Notes under the pieces: model-generated
What the model saw: only the letters and a program-made list of their open reading frames with translations
Databases searched by the model: none
Told to the model about the DNA's origin: nothing
Part shown: positions 7,370 through 13,583 of the stretch, in pieces
Position numbering within the stretch: position 1 is the first letter of the stretch
Layout of the letters: each line of letters opens with the position of its first letter
IMG/VR virus record: IMGVR_UViG_3300046167_000208
Location: 1 to 29,701 of that record
Reading direction: 5' to 3' (one strand)
DNA: 29,701 bases
From: a virus
Made by a program: the position numbers and the translations under genes

Positions 7370-7980
7370 TTGCTGCTGCCTCCCATGTTTTTGAGTTTCT
7401 TCTGATAGTCATCTGGCAACTTTGCCACGACAGCGGTTCGCAGGTTATCCGTAGCTTTCATTTCTTCAAAAATTGCCTTGATGCCTTCTGCGTCTGTACC
7501 AGCGTCCAGCATTCCTATTATCTTGGCTTTGTATTGGATAACTTTGTCTTCATCTACGGCGACAGGTTTTGGCGTGGGCGGCGCTGTTTTCTTATACTGC
7601 GACGTCGCTACGTTGCCGTCATCGTCCTCCTCGGCAGATATACCGCAGGCTAGACACAAACTGTATCTTTTCGCGTATGTCAGTGCAGAACCAAATCCAT
7701 GCGCGTTAGCTTTGCCGATAGGCACTGGCACAGGCCCAGTACAAATTTCCTCGCCATGTCCATAGAAACATGTTTCCACCGCTATGCCTGCTTCTGTCGG
7801 TACGCTTTTTTGTATGAGTGCAATGCCGAAGGCATTTAGGGCTGGTTTCACAGCGTCTAACACGCTCGACAGGCTGGCGTATTTGGTGTTGAACGCGGGA
7901 TTGTTTGAATCAAGTGCCGCGTGTGTCATCATTTTTTGCGCTTGCACAAATGCTTCAATCAGTGTTTGTTTTGAGTTCAT
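7366..7980 (-). CDS. erf: Erf-family single-strand annealing protein
   Basis: A 204-residue protein whose N-terminal 120 residues have the Erf signature: NPAFNTKYASLSSVLDAVKPAL, an FGIALIQ strand, then GSALTYAKRYSLCLACGI followed by an acidic EEDDDGN turn. Such proteins anneal complementary single strands during phage recombination and replication and pair with an exonuclease. A YqaJ-type exonuclease is encoded on the other arm of this genome, and an SSB-like protein lies two genes downstream. The C-terminal third is a linker plus a small helical domain. The ribosome site AAGGAAG precedes the ATG. Confidence 0.85.
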   Translation of the reverse strand: MNSKQTLIEAFVQAQKMMTHAALDSNNPAFNTKYASLSSVLDAVKPALNAFGIALIQKSVPTEAGIAVETCFYGHGEEICTGPVPVPIGKANAHGFGSALTYAKRYSLCLACGISAEEDDDGNVATSQYKKTAPPTPKPVAVDEDKVIQYKAKIIGMLDAGTDAEGIKAIFEEMKATDNLRTAVVAKLPDDYQKKLKNMGGSSK

Positions 7981-8146
7981 TCAATAGCTTCCTTATTTCG
8001 TTTTGGATGTAATCATATCTTTCGACTGAATTACGCGGGTGATCGCAGTCACGGAGGTTATCCATAAGCTGAGACGCGGGGAGCGGGACTAGCTCATCGT
8101 CTAGCCCTAGCTGATCTTCGAACATATCTGACTTGACGCGACCCAT
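7955..8146 (-). CDS. Hypothetical protein, 63 residues
   Basis: A small acidic helical protein (MGRVKSDMFEDQLGLDDEL, then RYDYIQNEIRKLLNELK). It starts one base inside the upstream stop codon (TAATG) and runs 26 bases into the annealase gene, so it is tightly coupled to both. No recognised domain. Its position suggests an accessory to recombination, but that rests on neighbours only. Confidence 0.6.
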   Translation of the reverse strand: MGRVKSDMFEDQLGLDDELVPLPASQLMDNLRDCDHPRNSVERYDYIQNEIRKLLNELKTNTD

Positions 8147-8580
8147 TATAGGATCTCCGTCAAGCAGCCGACCTGTCTGCCGTTGTGGTAGAAAAAGTAT
8201 TGGCGAGCGGGATTTGAGTTGATGACGTCAGCGCGTTCTAAGGCAGCGCCGATGTCAGACTCTTTGCCGTTGTGCTGATGTTGCATGGTTAGGAGCGCGT
8301 CGTTATTGCGCATGTATTCGACGACGAATTGCATTTCTTCGCGGTTTTCTGCGATAAGACCCTGAGGCCAGCCGTGAAACCCGCCATGCTCGTCTTGGCC
8401 GTACCAATGAACCTTAAACTCTCGGTCAAAGTCGCGAATCTTGTCGCCGCTGCAATACTCGCAGAAAGGCATCATTCGGCCCATGTCATCCTCGGCATAG
8501 GTGCAGACTTCGTGGCAAACACCACACATATCTGCATCTAGCGAGTGAGGGTTATGAAAGTGATAATCTTGACGTTCCAT
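8146..8580 (-). CDS. Hypothetical protein with N-terminal zinc-binding cysteines
   Basis: A 144-residue protein. Residues 19-43 hold CGVC and CEYC, a likely single zinc site, and residues 50-75 are rich in His, Trp and Gly (VHWYGQDEHGGFHGWPQG). The rest is helical. I do not recognise a family. A strong AGGAGGGG ribosome site precedes the ATG at 8580, just after a hairpin that surrounds the previous stop codon. Confidence 0.6.
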   Translation of the reverse strand: MERQDYHFHNPHSLDADMCGVCHEVCTYAEDDMGRMMPFCEYCSGDKIRDFDREFKVHWYGQDEHGGFHGWPQGLIAENREEMQFVVEYMRNNDALLTMQHQHNGKESDIGAALERADVINSNPARQYFFYHNGRQVGCLTEIL

Positions 8581-8594
8581 GTTAGTCCCCTCCT

Positions 8595-8612
8595 AAGCCG
8601 CTTACGCGGCTT
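8595..8612 (-). other. Hairpin at stop codon, copy 1 (shared 13-mer)
   Basis: The arms AAGCCGC and GCGGCTT enclose a four-base loop that contains the TAA stop of the 64-residue gene. The core CCGCTTACGCGGC recurs at 12670-12682 at the same place relative to another gene. There is no T-run, so it is not a standard terminator. It lies between a stop codon and the next ribosome site, so it might affect translation coupling or mRNA processing. Confidence 0.5.
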
Positions 8613-8796
8613 CTCCACAGGTTTTTAAGCAGATGGCAAGAATATCGCTAGCCAGTTCATCGCTGTCGCATTCGTAGATTCTTCGGTCACAGTTGACGTG
8701 TAGCATCTCTGCGTTGCGGTCAAGGTAAGCAAGAACCTCTCCCTCGTTTGACTTGATGATGCCGTTTTCCAAGATGTAAAAGTTGATTGTTAGCAT
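8602..8796 (-). CDS. Hypothetical protein, first gene of the leftward unit
   Basis: A 64-residue protein (MLTINFYILENGIIKSNEG at the start, CGEAA at the end). No known domain; it has alternating strand and helix character and three Cys. It is the first gene behind the leftward promoter, where phages often place small host-takeover or regulatory proteins. The ribosome site is GAGGAACG. Leader and stop-region sequences match those of the unrelated gene at 12674-13033. Confidence 0.6.
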   Translation of the reverse strand: MLTINFYILENGIIKSNEGEVLAYLDRNAEMLHVNCDRRIYECDSDELASDILAICLKTCGEAA

Positions 8797-8807
8797 GTCC
8801 GTTCCTC

Positions 8808-8824
8808 GTTGTTGATGGAATCAT
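8808..8824 (-). repeat. 17-base leader repeat, copy 1
   Basis: The minus strand reads ATGATTCCATCAACAAC, starting inside the -10 region and continuing through the likely transcription start. An exact copy is at 13045-13061, placed identically with respect to the promoter and start codon. It could be an operator or a leader RNA element. Confidence 0.75.
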
Positions 8825-8850
8825 TATAAACCTTGAGTGTAGTAAAACAA
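8823..8850 (-). promoter_or_regulatory. Leftward early promoter 1
   Basis: On the minus strand there is a perfect -10 box TATAAT (8828-8823), with TTGTTT (8850-8845) 16 bases upstream as a weak -35. The 17 bases covering the end of the -10 box and the leader (8808-8824) are identical to those of a second promoter at 13045-13061. Confidence 0.65.
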
Positions 8851-8884
8851 GTGACAAAATAAACTTTTTTTGTAAATAAATTCC

Positions 8885-8913
8885 TTGCACACTTTTGGTA
8901 TAGGCCGTATGGT
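8885..8913 (+). promoter_or_regulatory. Candidate rightward promoter for the YdaS-like regulator
   Basis: TTGCAC (8885-8890) and TATGGT (8908-8913) are 17 bases apart, a modest sigma-70 match. If used, transcription would start at or next to the ATG at 8921, giving a nearly leaderless mRNA. An alternative TATAGG (899-904 in the 8.8 kb block) has no good -35. Low certainty. Confidence 0.3.
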
Positions 8914-8920
8914 AGGTGGG

Positions 8921-9118
8921 ATGGAAACAGAAGCATTTAAGAAAGTAGTTCAGATCGTCGGTTCAAAGGCCGAGATAGCCAGACAATGTGGGGTAACAGA
9001 CCAACACATCCAGAAGTGGAAAAGCAAAGTTCCTGCTGTCCATGTGGTAAAATTGGAAAAGTTAACGGAAGGAATTGTTCGGCGCGAAGATCTACGGCCA
9101 GATGTGTTTTACGATTAG
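8921..9118 (+). CDS. YdaS/Cro-like helix-turn-helix regulator
   Basis: A 65-residue protein. The order AFKKVVQIVGSKAEIARQCGV (helix 1 and first HTH helix), TDQHIQKWKSKVPAVHV (recognition helix and turn), then GIVRREDLRPDVF at the end is the YdaS/Cro-type layout, including the final R-x-x-LRPD motif. I chose ATG 8921 because upstream residues of the longer frame fall in the promoter. It is the first rightward gene, divergent from the early leftward unit, the position of Cro in lambda. It probably binds operators in the 8797-8920 gap. No CI-size repressor is present. Confidence 0.8.
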   Translation: METEAFKKVVQIVGSKAEIARQCGVTDQHIQKWKSKVPAVHVVKLEKLTEGIVRREDLRPDVFYD

Positions 9119-9119
9119 C

Positions 9120-9176
9120 GGTCAGCCCCTTACCTATCCCCTCTCCCCCGTTGTTGTGGGGGGCTGGCCCTTTTTT
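9120..9176 (+). terminator. Intrinsic terminator after the regulator gene
   Basis: The arms GGTCAGCCCC (9120-9129) and GGGGCTGGCC (9160-9169) pair with one G-T wobble and are followed by C and six T. A second, inner pairing CCCCC with GGGGG across GTTGTTGT could compete. It separates the regulator from the recombination operon. Confidence 0.75.
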
Positions 9177-9477
9177 CACGGTTTGTCCTGCACCGAAAGC
9201 AGCAGAGGCCCGACAGGGTGCCGGTGGTTAGCCGGTTGGACGCAATGACCAAAGACAATTTGACAGAAGCTGGGCGCATTAGTGGGAGCGCCAAACTGAA
9301 CACTCGTTAATGGTGACAAAACTCTCCCCCTCTATTTTTAGATAGACAGGGGAGTGGGTCAGGTATGAGTCAGCCTCCATATACCGGAAAATGATTGAGT
9401 GAAAATACAGCCTGTTGATAGGGATATCCTAGTGGGTCACCTAACCCCACTAAATGACACGACGTGGGAGCAACAAA
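9177..9477 (+). other. Gap of 300 bases before the recombination operon
   Basis: No confident gene lies here. Short frames exist: a 21-residue frame from 9246, and a chain of overlapping mini-frames at 9365-9485 (9, 3 and 28 residues, the last starting GTG at 9399 with MKIQPVDRDILVGH). A hairpin CTCCCC / GGGGAG around an A/T-rich inner stem lies near 9331-9354. A TTGACA occurs near 9259 without a convincing -10. The operon promoter should be here or come from readthrough of the terminator, but I cannot place it. Confidence 0.4.
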
Positions 9478-9795
9478 ATGGATGACATGGATAATATTCT
9501 AAGTTTACTTAGTGAGCGTATATATGAGTGGGAGGGAGCAAGCAGGGAAGCAATTGAAGCGGAAACAACTTTTAAGTCTTACGAAGCGGCTGTCCAGAAA
9601 GCGCACATGGATTCTGGGTCAAGTGCTGCTAAAGCGCAAATTGAAACAAGATCAAGCAAGCGGTGGGCCGAGTACTACGGGGAAGTCCAGCGGGCCAACC
9701 TAGAAGCCGAAAAGGTGAAGAAGCTGATATCACTAACACAACTGATGTTTGACGCAGAGCGCACGAAACAAGCCAATCAGCGGAGGATTGTGTGA
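9478..9795 (+). CDS. Hypothetical coiled-coil protein upstream of the exonuclease
   Basis: A 105-residue, mostly helical protein with charged heptads (EWEGASREAIEAETTF, then EVQRANLEAEKVKKLISL). I chose ATG 9478 with GGGAG eight bases upstream over the in-frame ATG at 9454. The stop TGA overlaps the exonuclease ATG (TGATG), so both are co-translated. No known domain. Small helical proteins occur beside YqaJ exonucleases in other phages, so it may be an accessory, by context only. Confidence 0.65.
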   Translation: MDDMDNILSLLSERIYEWEGASREAIEAETTFKSYEAAVQKAHMDSGSSAAKAQIETRSSKRWAEYYGEVQRANLEAEKVKKLISLTQLMFDAERTKQANQRRIV

Positions 9796-10427
9796 TGTTA
9801 CAGGGCAGTGATGAATGGCACTTATCTAGAATAGGCAACCTGACCGCCAGCAGATGTCATGACGCGGTTGCCAGAACAAAGAGCGGGTATAGCGCATCGC
9901 GTTACAAACTGATGGATGAGCTTGTAAACGAAAGGCTAACAGGCGAGCGCAGGGTGATAACGCAAACCGCAGCGATGCAATGGGGCGTAGAAACTGAGCC
10001 TTTGGCGCGGCAAGCCTACGAGCAGATTCTGGGTGTCGATGTTTACGAAACTGGTAGTGTTCCGCACCCACTGATCGAAGAATCAAGTGCAAGCCCTGAC
10101 GGCTTGGTTAATGAAGACGGGCTGATAGAAATTAAATGCCCGAACACGACAACGATGGTCGATACGGTAATCAAGGGAAAGATACCTGCTGCCTACCAAA
10201 CGCAGATGATGTGGCAACTTGCCTGCACTCAGCGTGATTGGTGCGACTTCGTAATGTTTGACCCAAGACTGCCGGAAGGGCGCAACATCTGGATACAGAC
10301 ATTTGAGCCTTCACGGGAAGAAATAGAACTTCTTGAGTTGGCGGTAATAGAGTTCTTGCAGGAAACCCGCAACAGGGTACGCAGCTATCAGGAGTGCATC
10401 GACGCAAACTTCCAAGCCCACAGATGA
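9795..10427 (+). CDS. YqaJ-type (lambda Exo-like) recombination exonuclease
   Basis: A 210-residue protein of the PD-(D/E)XK nuclease fold. It starts with GSDEWHLSRIGNLTAS, as in YqaJ proteins. Catalytic elements are visible: E68 region (WGVETEPLAR), ASPDGL with D102, then the E112-x-K114 pair (IEIKCP) and YQTQMMWQL (Y134-x-Q136), followed by W-DFVMFDPR. The enzyme degrades one strand of duplex DNA to expose a strand for the annealase encoded at 7366-7980. GGAGG lies eight bases before the ATG. The next start overlaps its stop as ATGA. Confidence 0.9.
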   Translation: MLQGSDEWHLSRIGNLTASRCHDAVARTKSGYSASRYKLMDELVNERLTGERRVITQTAAMQWGVETEPLARQAYEQILGVDVYETGSVPHPLIEESSASPDGLVNEDGLIEIKCPNTTTMVDTVIKGKIPAAYQTQMMWQLACTQRDWCDFVMFDPRLPEGRNIWIQTFEPSREEIELLELAVIEFLQETRNRVRSYQECIDANFQAHR

Positions 10428-10855
10428 AGCGAAAGAAAACAGCCAGTTCAACTCTAAGATCTAAAGCGTTGAAAACGCTGCAAAAACTTGCAAGAATCGC
10501 GGCAGCAGACGACAACGGATATGCGCTTTGCGTTTCATGCGGTAAGGCGCAGCACTACAAAGAGATGGATGGCGGTCATTTTATACCGAAAGGATCTTCC
10601 AGCCGATGGGCGCTGGAGGAGCAGAACGTGCATCCGCAGTGCAAGGGGTGCAACGGTTTTGGAATGAAGCATGGCAGCGCGGAAGCGCAGTACACGATCT
10701 GGATGCTGGATTGGTACGGTAAAGAAGCTGTCGAATATATGCTAGCGACGAAGAAAGACCCCGTAAAGTTCTATACGGCAGACTACCGCGAGATGATTGC
10801 TGACTGGGAAGAACAGATCAAAGCACACGAGCGTCGTGTGGGTGAGCGCAGATGA
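10424..10855 (+). CDS. ninG: NinG/Rap-like recombination nuclease
   Basis: A 143-residue protein beginning MKRKKTASSTLRSKA. The pattern CVSCGK, GHFIPKGSSSRWAL, then NVHPQCKGCN and an aromatic C-terminal region (YTIWMLDWYGKEAVEYML) is that of lambda NinG (Rap), a zinc-containing HNH-related protein that acts on recombination branches. The Cys pairs CVSC and CKGC are the likely zinc ligands. Length is somewhat short against lambda NinG (about 200 residues). The start ATGA overlaps the exonuclease stop, and its own stop overlaps the next start in the same way. Confidence 0.85.
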   Translation: MKRKKTASSTLRSKALKTLQKLARIAAADDNGYALCVSCGKAQHYKEMDGGHFIPKGSSSRWALEEQNVHPQCKGCNGFGMKHGSAEAQYTIWMLDWYGKEAVEYMLATKKDPVKFYTADYREMIADWEEQIKAHERRVGERR

Positions 10856-11034
10856 GATCGCCACGGGCTGTTGCTGCTGACATGGTGAAGGCTATGGACG
10901 CAGCAGCCAAACAGGTCTGGGACGCAGAGCCAAAAAAAGAATCGGATGAAGGATTGAAGCGGCAGGTGTTTGCTCACGTCTGCAATTCTTACACGAGACG
11001 AGGCGAATATGGCAAGACCAAAGCTACCGACTGA
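10852..11034 (+). CDS. Hypothetical protein, 60 residues
   Basis: A small basic helical protein (MRSPRAVAADMVKAMDAAAKQ, then GLKRQVFAHVCNSYTRRGEY). It is coupled to NinG by an ATGA overlap and runs 26 bases into the next gene. No recognised domain. Confidence 0.55.
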   Translation: MRSPRAVAADMVKAMDAAAKQVWDAEPKKESDEGLKRQVFAHVCNSYTRRGEYGKTKATD

Positions 11035-11977
11035 TCCAGAGGTTTTTGCAGTAGAGTTCGAGGCGCTAGGTGCGACGAATGTGGCTGCTAAGTACAATGT
11101 GTCGGTCAGAAATGTGTTTGCTAAGCGCAAGCGGGTGGAGGGTATGTTGGGCAGGACTTTGAACGTCCCTGCGCACCTATCTAAGACCAACGGGCCTAGA
11201 AAGGCAGTTCGCCAGACGATGACTATCAAGAAAGACAAAACCTTCTTGATCGGGTCAGACTGCCACTACGAAGCAAACACTGTAACCACTGCTCACCTTG
11301 CCTTTGTTGAATTAGCCAAGCAACTCCAGCCAGATGTCATTGTCTTGAATGGTGACTTGATGGATGGGGCCAGTATCAGCCGTCACGCTCCGTTGGGGTG
11401 GGAGGAAAAGCCAACGGTAGAGCAAGAGCTAAACACCGTGACGCAAAGGCTTTCAGAGATTGAGAAGGCTGCGCCCAACGCGGAAAGATTTTGGACGATG
11501 GGGAATCACGATCAGCGCTTTGATATATCTTTGGCGCAGAATGCGGCGATGTTTCAGGGGGTCCCAGGGTTCAGCTTGAAAGACCACTTTCCTAGCTGGA
11601 CGTTCTGCATGTCCCTTTGGGTGGAGGGTGCGGAGAAGCCGATTATGATAAAGCATAGGTTCAATGGCGGAATCCACGCAGGGTATAACAACGCCCTAAA
11701 ATCTGGCGTTCACATGGTGACTGGGCACACTCATCAAATGGAGTGCAAGAGTTGGTCTGATTACAACTCTCACCGATATGGCGTTCAGTGTGGGACAATG
11801 GCAGACCCCCACCAGCCTTCATTTGATTACGCAGAGGATGGCCCGAAGAACTGGGTGTCGGGCTTTGTGGTTTTAGCTGTTCGTGATAACTTCCTGCTAA
11901 CCCCAGAGTTTGTAAAAGTTCACAAGCCAGCCGAATATGAATGGCGTGGCGAGATCCACAAAGTAGAATACGAATGA
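11009..11977 (+). CDS. Metallophosphoesterase with N-terminal helix-turn-helix
   Basis: A 322-residue protein. Residues 8-45 (EALGATNVAAKYNVSVRNVFAKRKR) are a helix-turn-helix. From residue 78 the calcineurin-like phosphoesterase motifs follow in order: GSDCH (D84, H86), NGD (115-117), GNHD (165-168), a His near 216 and GHTH (239-242). These bind two metal ions and hydrolyse phosphoesters; SbcD/Mre11 nucleases share the fold. Position in a recombination operon with an exonuclease and NinG suggests DNA as substrate, but nuclease activity is inference. ATG 11009 has GAGG upstream; the longer frame lies in the previous gene. Confidence 0.8.
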   Translation: MARPKLPTDPEVFAVEFEALGATNVAAKYNVSVRNVFAKRKRVEGMLGRTLNVPAHLSKTNGPRKAVRQTMTIKKDKTFLIGSDCHYEANTVTTAHLAFVELAKQLQPDVIVLNGDLMDGASISRHAPLGWEEKPTVEQELNTVTQRLSEIEKAAPNAERFWTMGNHDQRFDISLAQNAAMFQGVPGFSLKDHFPSWTFCMSLWVEGAEKPIMIKHRFNGGIHAGYNNALKSGVHMVTGHTHQMECKSWSDYNSHRYGVQCGTMADPHQPSFDYAEDGPKNWVSGFVVLAVRDNFLLTPEFVKVHKPAEYEWRGEIHKVEYE

Positions 11978-12174
11978 TGCGCGACATAGAAGCCACCGAG
12001 TACATCATCGCCAACCAACTAAATTATTTGAGTGGGCGAGTGGTTCACCTGATTACGGAATACGGGGCCACGAAAGACATCCAACTACTTGAGGAAGCCT
12101 GCCGTGATTTGGCGACCTTGGTTCAGCGGGAACGCTTTATAGAGGAGAGGTTTGGTGCCGACAGTTCTGATTGA
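11974..12174 (+). CDS. Hypothetical helical protein, 66 residues
   Basis: It begins MMRDIEATEYI at tandem ATG codons (11974 and 11977) that overlap the phosphoesterase stop. The protein is helical and acidic (IQLLEEACRDLATLVQRERF). No known domain. It is the penultimate gene of the rightward recombination unit. Confidence 0.55.
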   Translation: MMRDIEATEYIIANQLNYLSGRVVHLITEYGATKDIQLLEEACRDLATLVQRERFIEERFGADSSD

Positions 12175-12316
12175 GGATCTACCCAACAACTGTCAGGTGA
12201 CAGTCATCGTCTCAGATATCTACGAGGAGGAGCCAGACCCTAACCCTCCAGCGAAGATGCCAGAGGATCAGGAACGAGAAAATATCTGGTTGGTTAGCAA
12301 GAAGGCCGCAGATTAA
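12155..12316 (+). CDS. Small acidic protein, 53 residues
   Basis: A GTG-start frame (MPTVLIEDLPNNCQVTVIVSD, then EEEPDPNPPAKM and a final IWLVSKKAAD). A good GAGGAGAGG ribosome site ends four bases before the start. It overlaps the previous gene by 20 bases. The first 20 residues look like a beta-hairpin. Unknown function. Its 3' end overlaps the end of a leftward small gene by 23 bases, so the two units converge here. Confidence 0.5.
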   Translation: MPTVLIEDLPNNCQVTVIVSDIYEEEPDPNPPAKMPEDQERENIWLVSKKAAD

Positions 12317-12452
12317 GATAGTCCTCGTGGACACCATCACAGAATCGTTCTATGTATTGTTGCTCCTCCAGTAATTCGTTTTCATAGTCGTTATTACCGG
12401 CGATTAAGAAACCGACAATTAACAGCAGGGCGAGAGGGTAACGTAGTTTCAT
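12294..12452 (-). CDS. Small membrane or secreted protein, 52 residues
   Basis: Begins MKLRYPLALLLIVGFLIAG, a signal peptide or single membrane anchor, then an acidic periplasmic-looking tail (NNDYENELLEEQQYIERFCDG) and a final Cys. This N-terminal anchor plus DY-x-x-EL, Y-x-x-x-x-C-DG pattern recurs, as I recall, in small proteins of Pseudomonas and other phages; function unknown. Its start lies close to the end of the 68-residue gene upstream, so it is the third gene of the leftward cassette. Confidence 0.6.
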   Translation of the reverse strand: MKLRYPLALLLIVGFLIAGNNDYENELLEEQQYIERFCDGVHEDYLNLRPSC

Positions 12453-12655
12453 GCGCTTGCCTCCGATGCTTCTTTGCCGTTAGCGATACACGCGGCTATC
12501 GTTTTTTCGGCCAAATCTTCAGGCGCTAAGTCATAGGCCATCTGGCTAAAGAAAGTCAGGCCAGCAAAAATAACTTCCGCTGGGTTTTCGTCGTAAACCA
12601 TGCCGGTGATAGCAAGTAACGCTTGACGGTATTCACTCATTCTTTGTTCATCCAT
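12449..12655 (-). CDS. Hypothetical protein, 68 residues
   Basis: A helical protein (MSEYRQALLAITGMVYDENP, then FFSQMAYDLAPEDLAEKTI). The ATG is preceded by GAGGGGAAAG, just after the hairpin at the previous stop codon, and its stop overlaps the next start as ATGA. No recognised domain. It is the second gene of the leftward cassette. Confidence 0.55.
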   Translation of the reverse strand: MDEQRMSEYRQALLAITGMVYDENPAEVIFAGLTFFSQMAYDLAPEDLAEKTIAACIANGKEASEASA

Positions 12656-12669
12656 TACTTTCCCCTCGA

Positions 12670-12682
12670 CCGCTTACGCGGC
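12670..12682 (-). other. Hairpin at stop codon, copy 2 (shared 13-mer)
   Basis: CCGCTTACGCGGC again surrounds a TAA stop and precedes a GAGGGGA ribosome site, as at 8595-8612. The stem here is only four to five base pairs. The identical placement makes the match meaningful rather than random. Confidence 0.5.
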
Positions 12683-13033
12683 CTCCTGTGGATTAAATTG
12701 ATCGACGAAAAGATTTAATGGGCCGCCCCACTCCAACTCAAAATCTGCGCTGTCCCAAGATTGACGCTTGTAAGCGTAAACCCACCAAACCGAATGGCGT
12801 TTTTCTAGGTCGTAGTGGTATTCGGTATCGCCATGAGCTTCGTGACCGGCAGTGAGTTCTGCTCGCTCGTTAGCCCAAAGGAAGCAAGGGAGGAGGGGAC
12901 GTTTAGCTACACGCATGAAGTCCAGCGTGTTGCGAAAGTAGAGGGCAGCACCCTCGAAGTATCCATCGTGGTGGATGTAGAAGGTTGCGGTGCTGAAACC
13001 GCTTTTGATTTGATAAGTAGCTCGTGTAGACAT
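12674..13033 (-). CDS. Hypothetical protein, conserved phage family
   Basis: A 119-residue protein beginning MSTRATYQIKSGFSTATFYIHHDGYFEGAA. This start (STRATY, a strand, then Y-x-HHDGY-x-EGAA) is one I recall from conserved uncharacterised proteins in phages and bacteria. The C-terminal part has many aromatics (WWVYAYKRQSWDSADFELEWG). Function unknown. It is the first gene of the second leftward cassette, behind a promoter and leader copied from the one at 8.8 kb, but its protein is unrelated to the one there. Confidence 0.65.
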   Translation of the reverse strand: MSTRATYQIKSGFSTATFYIHHDGYFEGAALYFRNTLDFMRVAKRPLLPCFLWANERAELTAGHEAHGDTEYHYDLEKRHSVWWVYAYKRQSWDSADFELEWGGPLNLFVDQFNPQEAA

Positions 13034-13044
13034 TATGTTCCCCT

Positions 13045-13061
13045 GTTGTTGATGGAATCAT
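13045..13061 (-). repeat. 17-base leader repeat, copy 2
   Basis: Exact copy of the 8808-8824 sequence, again joined to a -10 box (TATTAT) and located about 12 bases before the start codon. Confidence 0.75.
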
Positions 13062-13087
13062 AATACACCAAAAGTTTATAAACACAA
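13060..13087 (-). promoter_or_regulatory. Leftward promoter 2
   Basis: On the minus strand TATTAT (13065-13060) is preceded, 16 bases upstream, by TTGTGT (13087-13082), the same geometry as promoter 1. The upstream half contains the palindrome GTTTATAAAC (13074-13083), a possible operator. The 145-base divergent gap to 13178 is very A/T-rich; a rightward promoter for the lysis/packaging unit should be here but I could not assign clear boxes. Confidence 0.55.
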
Positions 13088-13178
13088 AGGGAAAAAGGTA
13101 AAAAAAGGCACTTTTTTATAAAGTTTTCGTGTATTGTCAGCGGTTAGCACATAATTGAACCCAAAACAAGGATCATAA

Positions 13179-13583
13179 ATGGCTCTACTCCGTCGATTTG
13201 CATACCTAGAAAGCGGAACGCTAGGCAGGTTAACGATAGGTCACTGGGAATGCTTCACCATTGAGCGCCCTTGGAAAGATAATCAGCCGAACGTATCTTG
13301 TATCCCTGAAGGAGTTTATGCCTGTGAGCCGTTCAGTGGGGAAAGGTTCAAGGATGTGATACAAGTTATGGATGTGCCTGATCGCAGCTATATCCTGTTC
13401 CATGTGGCTAACTTTCCGTATGACATTGAGGGGTGTATTGGTGTCGGGGATACGTTTGTGTCAGATGCGCTAGAACCTGCTGTCTACAATTCCAAAAAGA
13501 CGCTGCAGAAGCTGATGGAGATATTTAACGGGCATCAAGAACGAATGACCCTGAAGATAACCGGCGTGAGGGCTGAGGTATGA
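13179..13583 (+). CDS. DUF5675-like protein, probable lysis enzyme
   Basis: A 134-residue protein. The order LLRRFAYLESGTLGRL, CFTIERPWKDN, VSCIPEGVY and then the motif ILFHVAN..YDIEGCIGVG (H75, D82, C86) fits the DUF5675 family. These proteins are frequent in phage lysis regions. The conserved His and Cys resemble a cell-wall cysteine enzyme active site, but I know of no proven reaction. It is directly followed by the holin gene with an ATGA overlap, which supports an endolysin-like role. No other endolysin was found. Confidence 0.7.
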   Translation: MALLRRFAYLESGTLGRLTIGHWECFTIERPWKDNQPNVSCIPEGVYACEPFSGERFKDVIQVMDVPDRSYILFHVANFPYDIEGCIGVGDTFVSDALEPAVYNSKKTLQKLMEIFNGHQERMTLKITGVRAEV

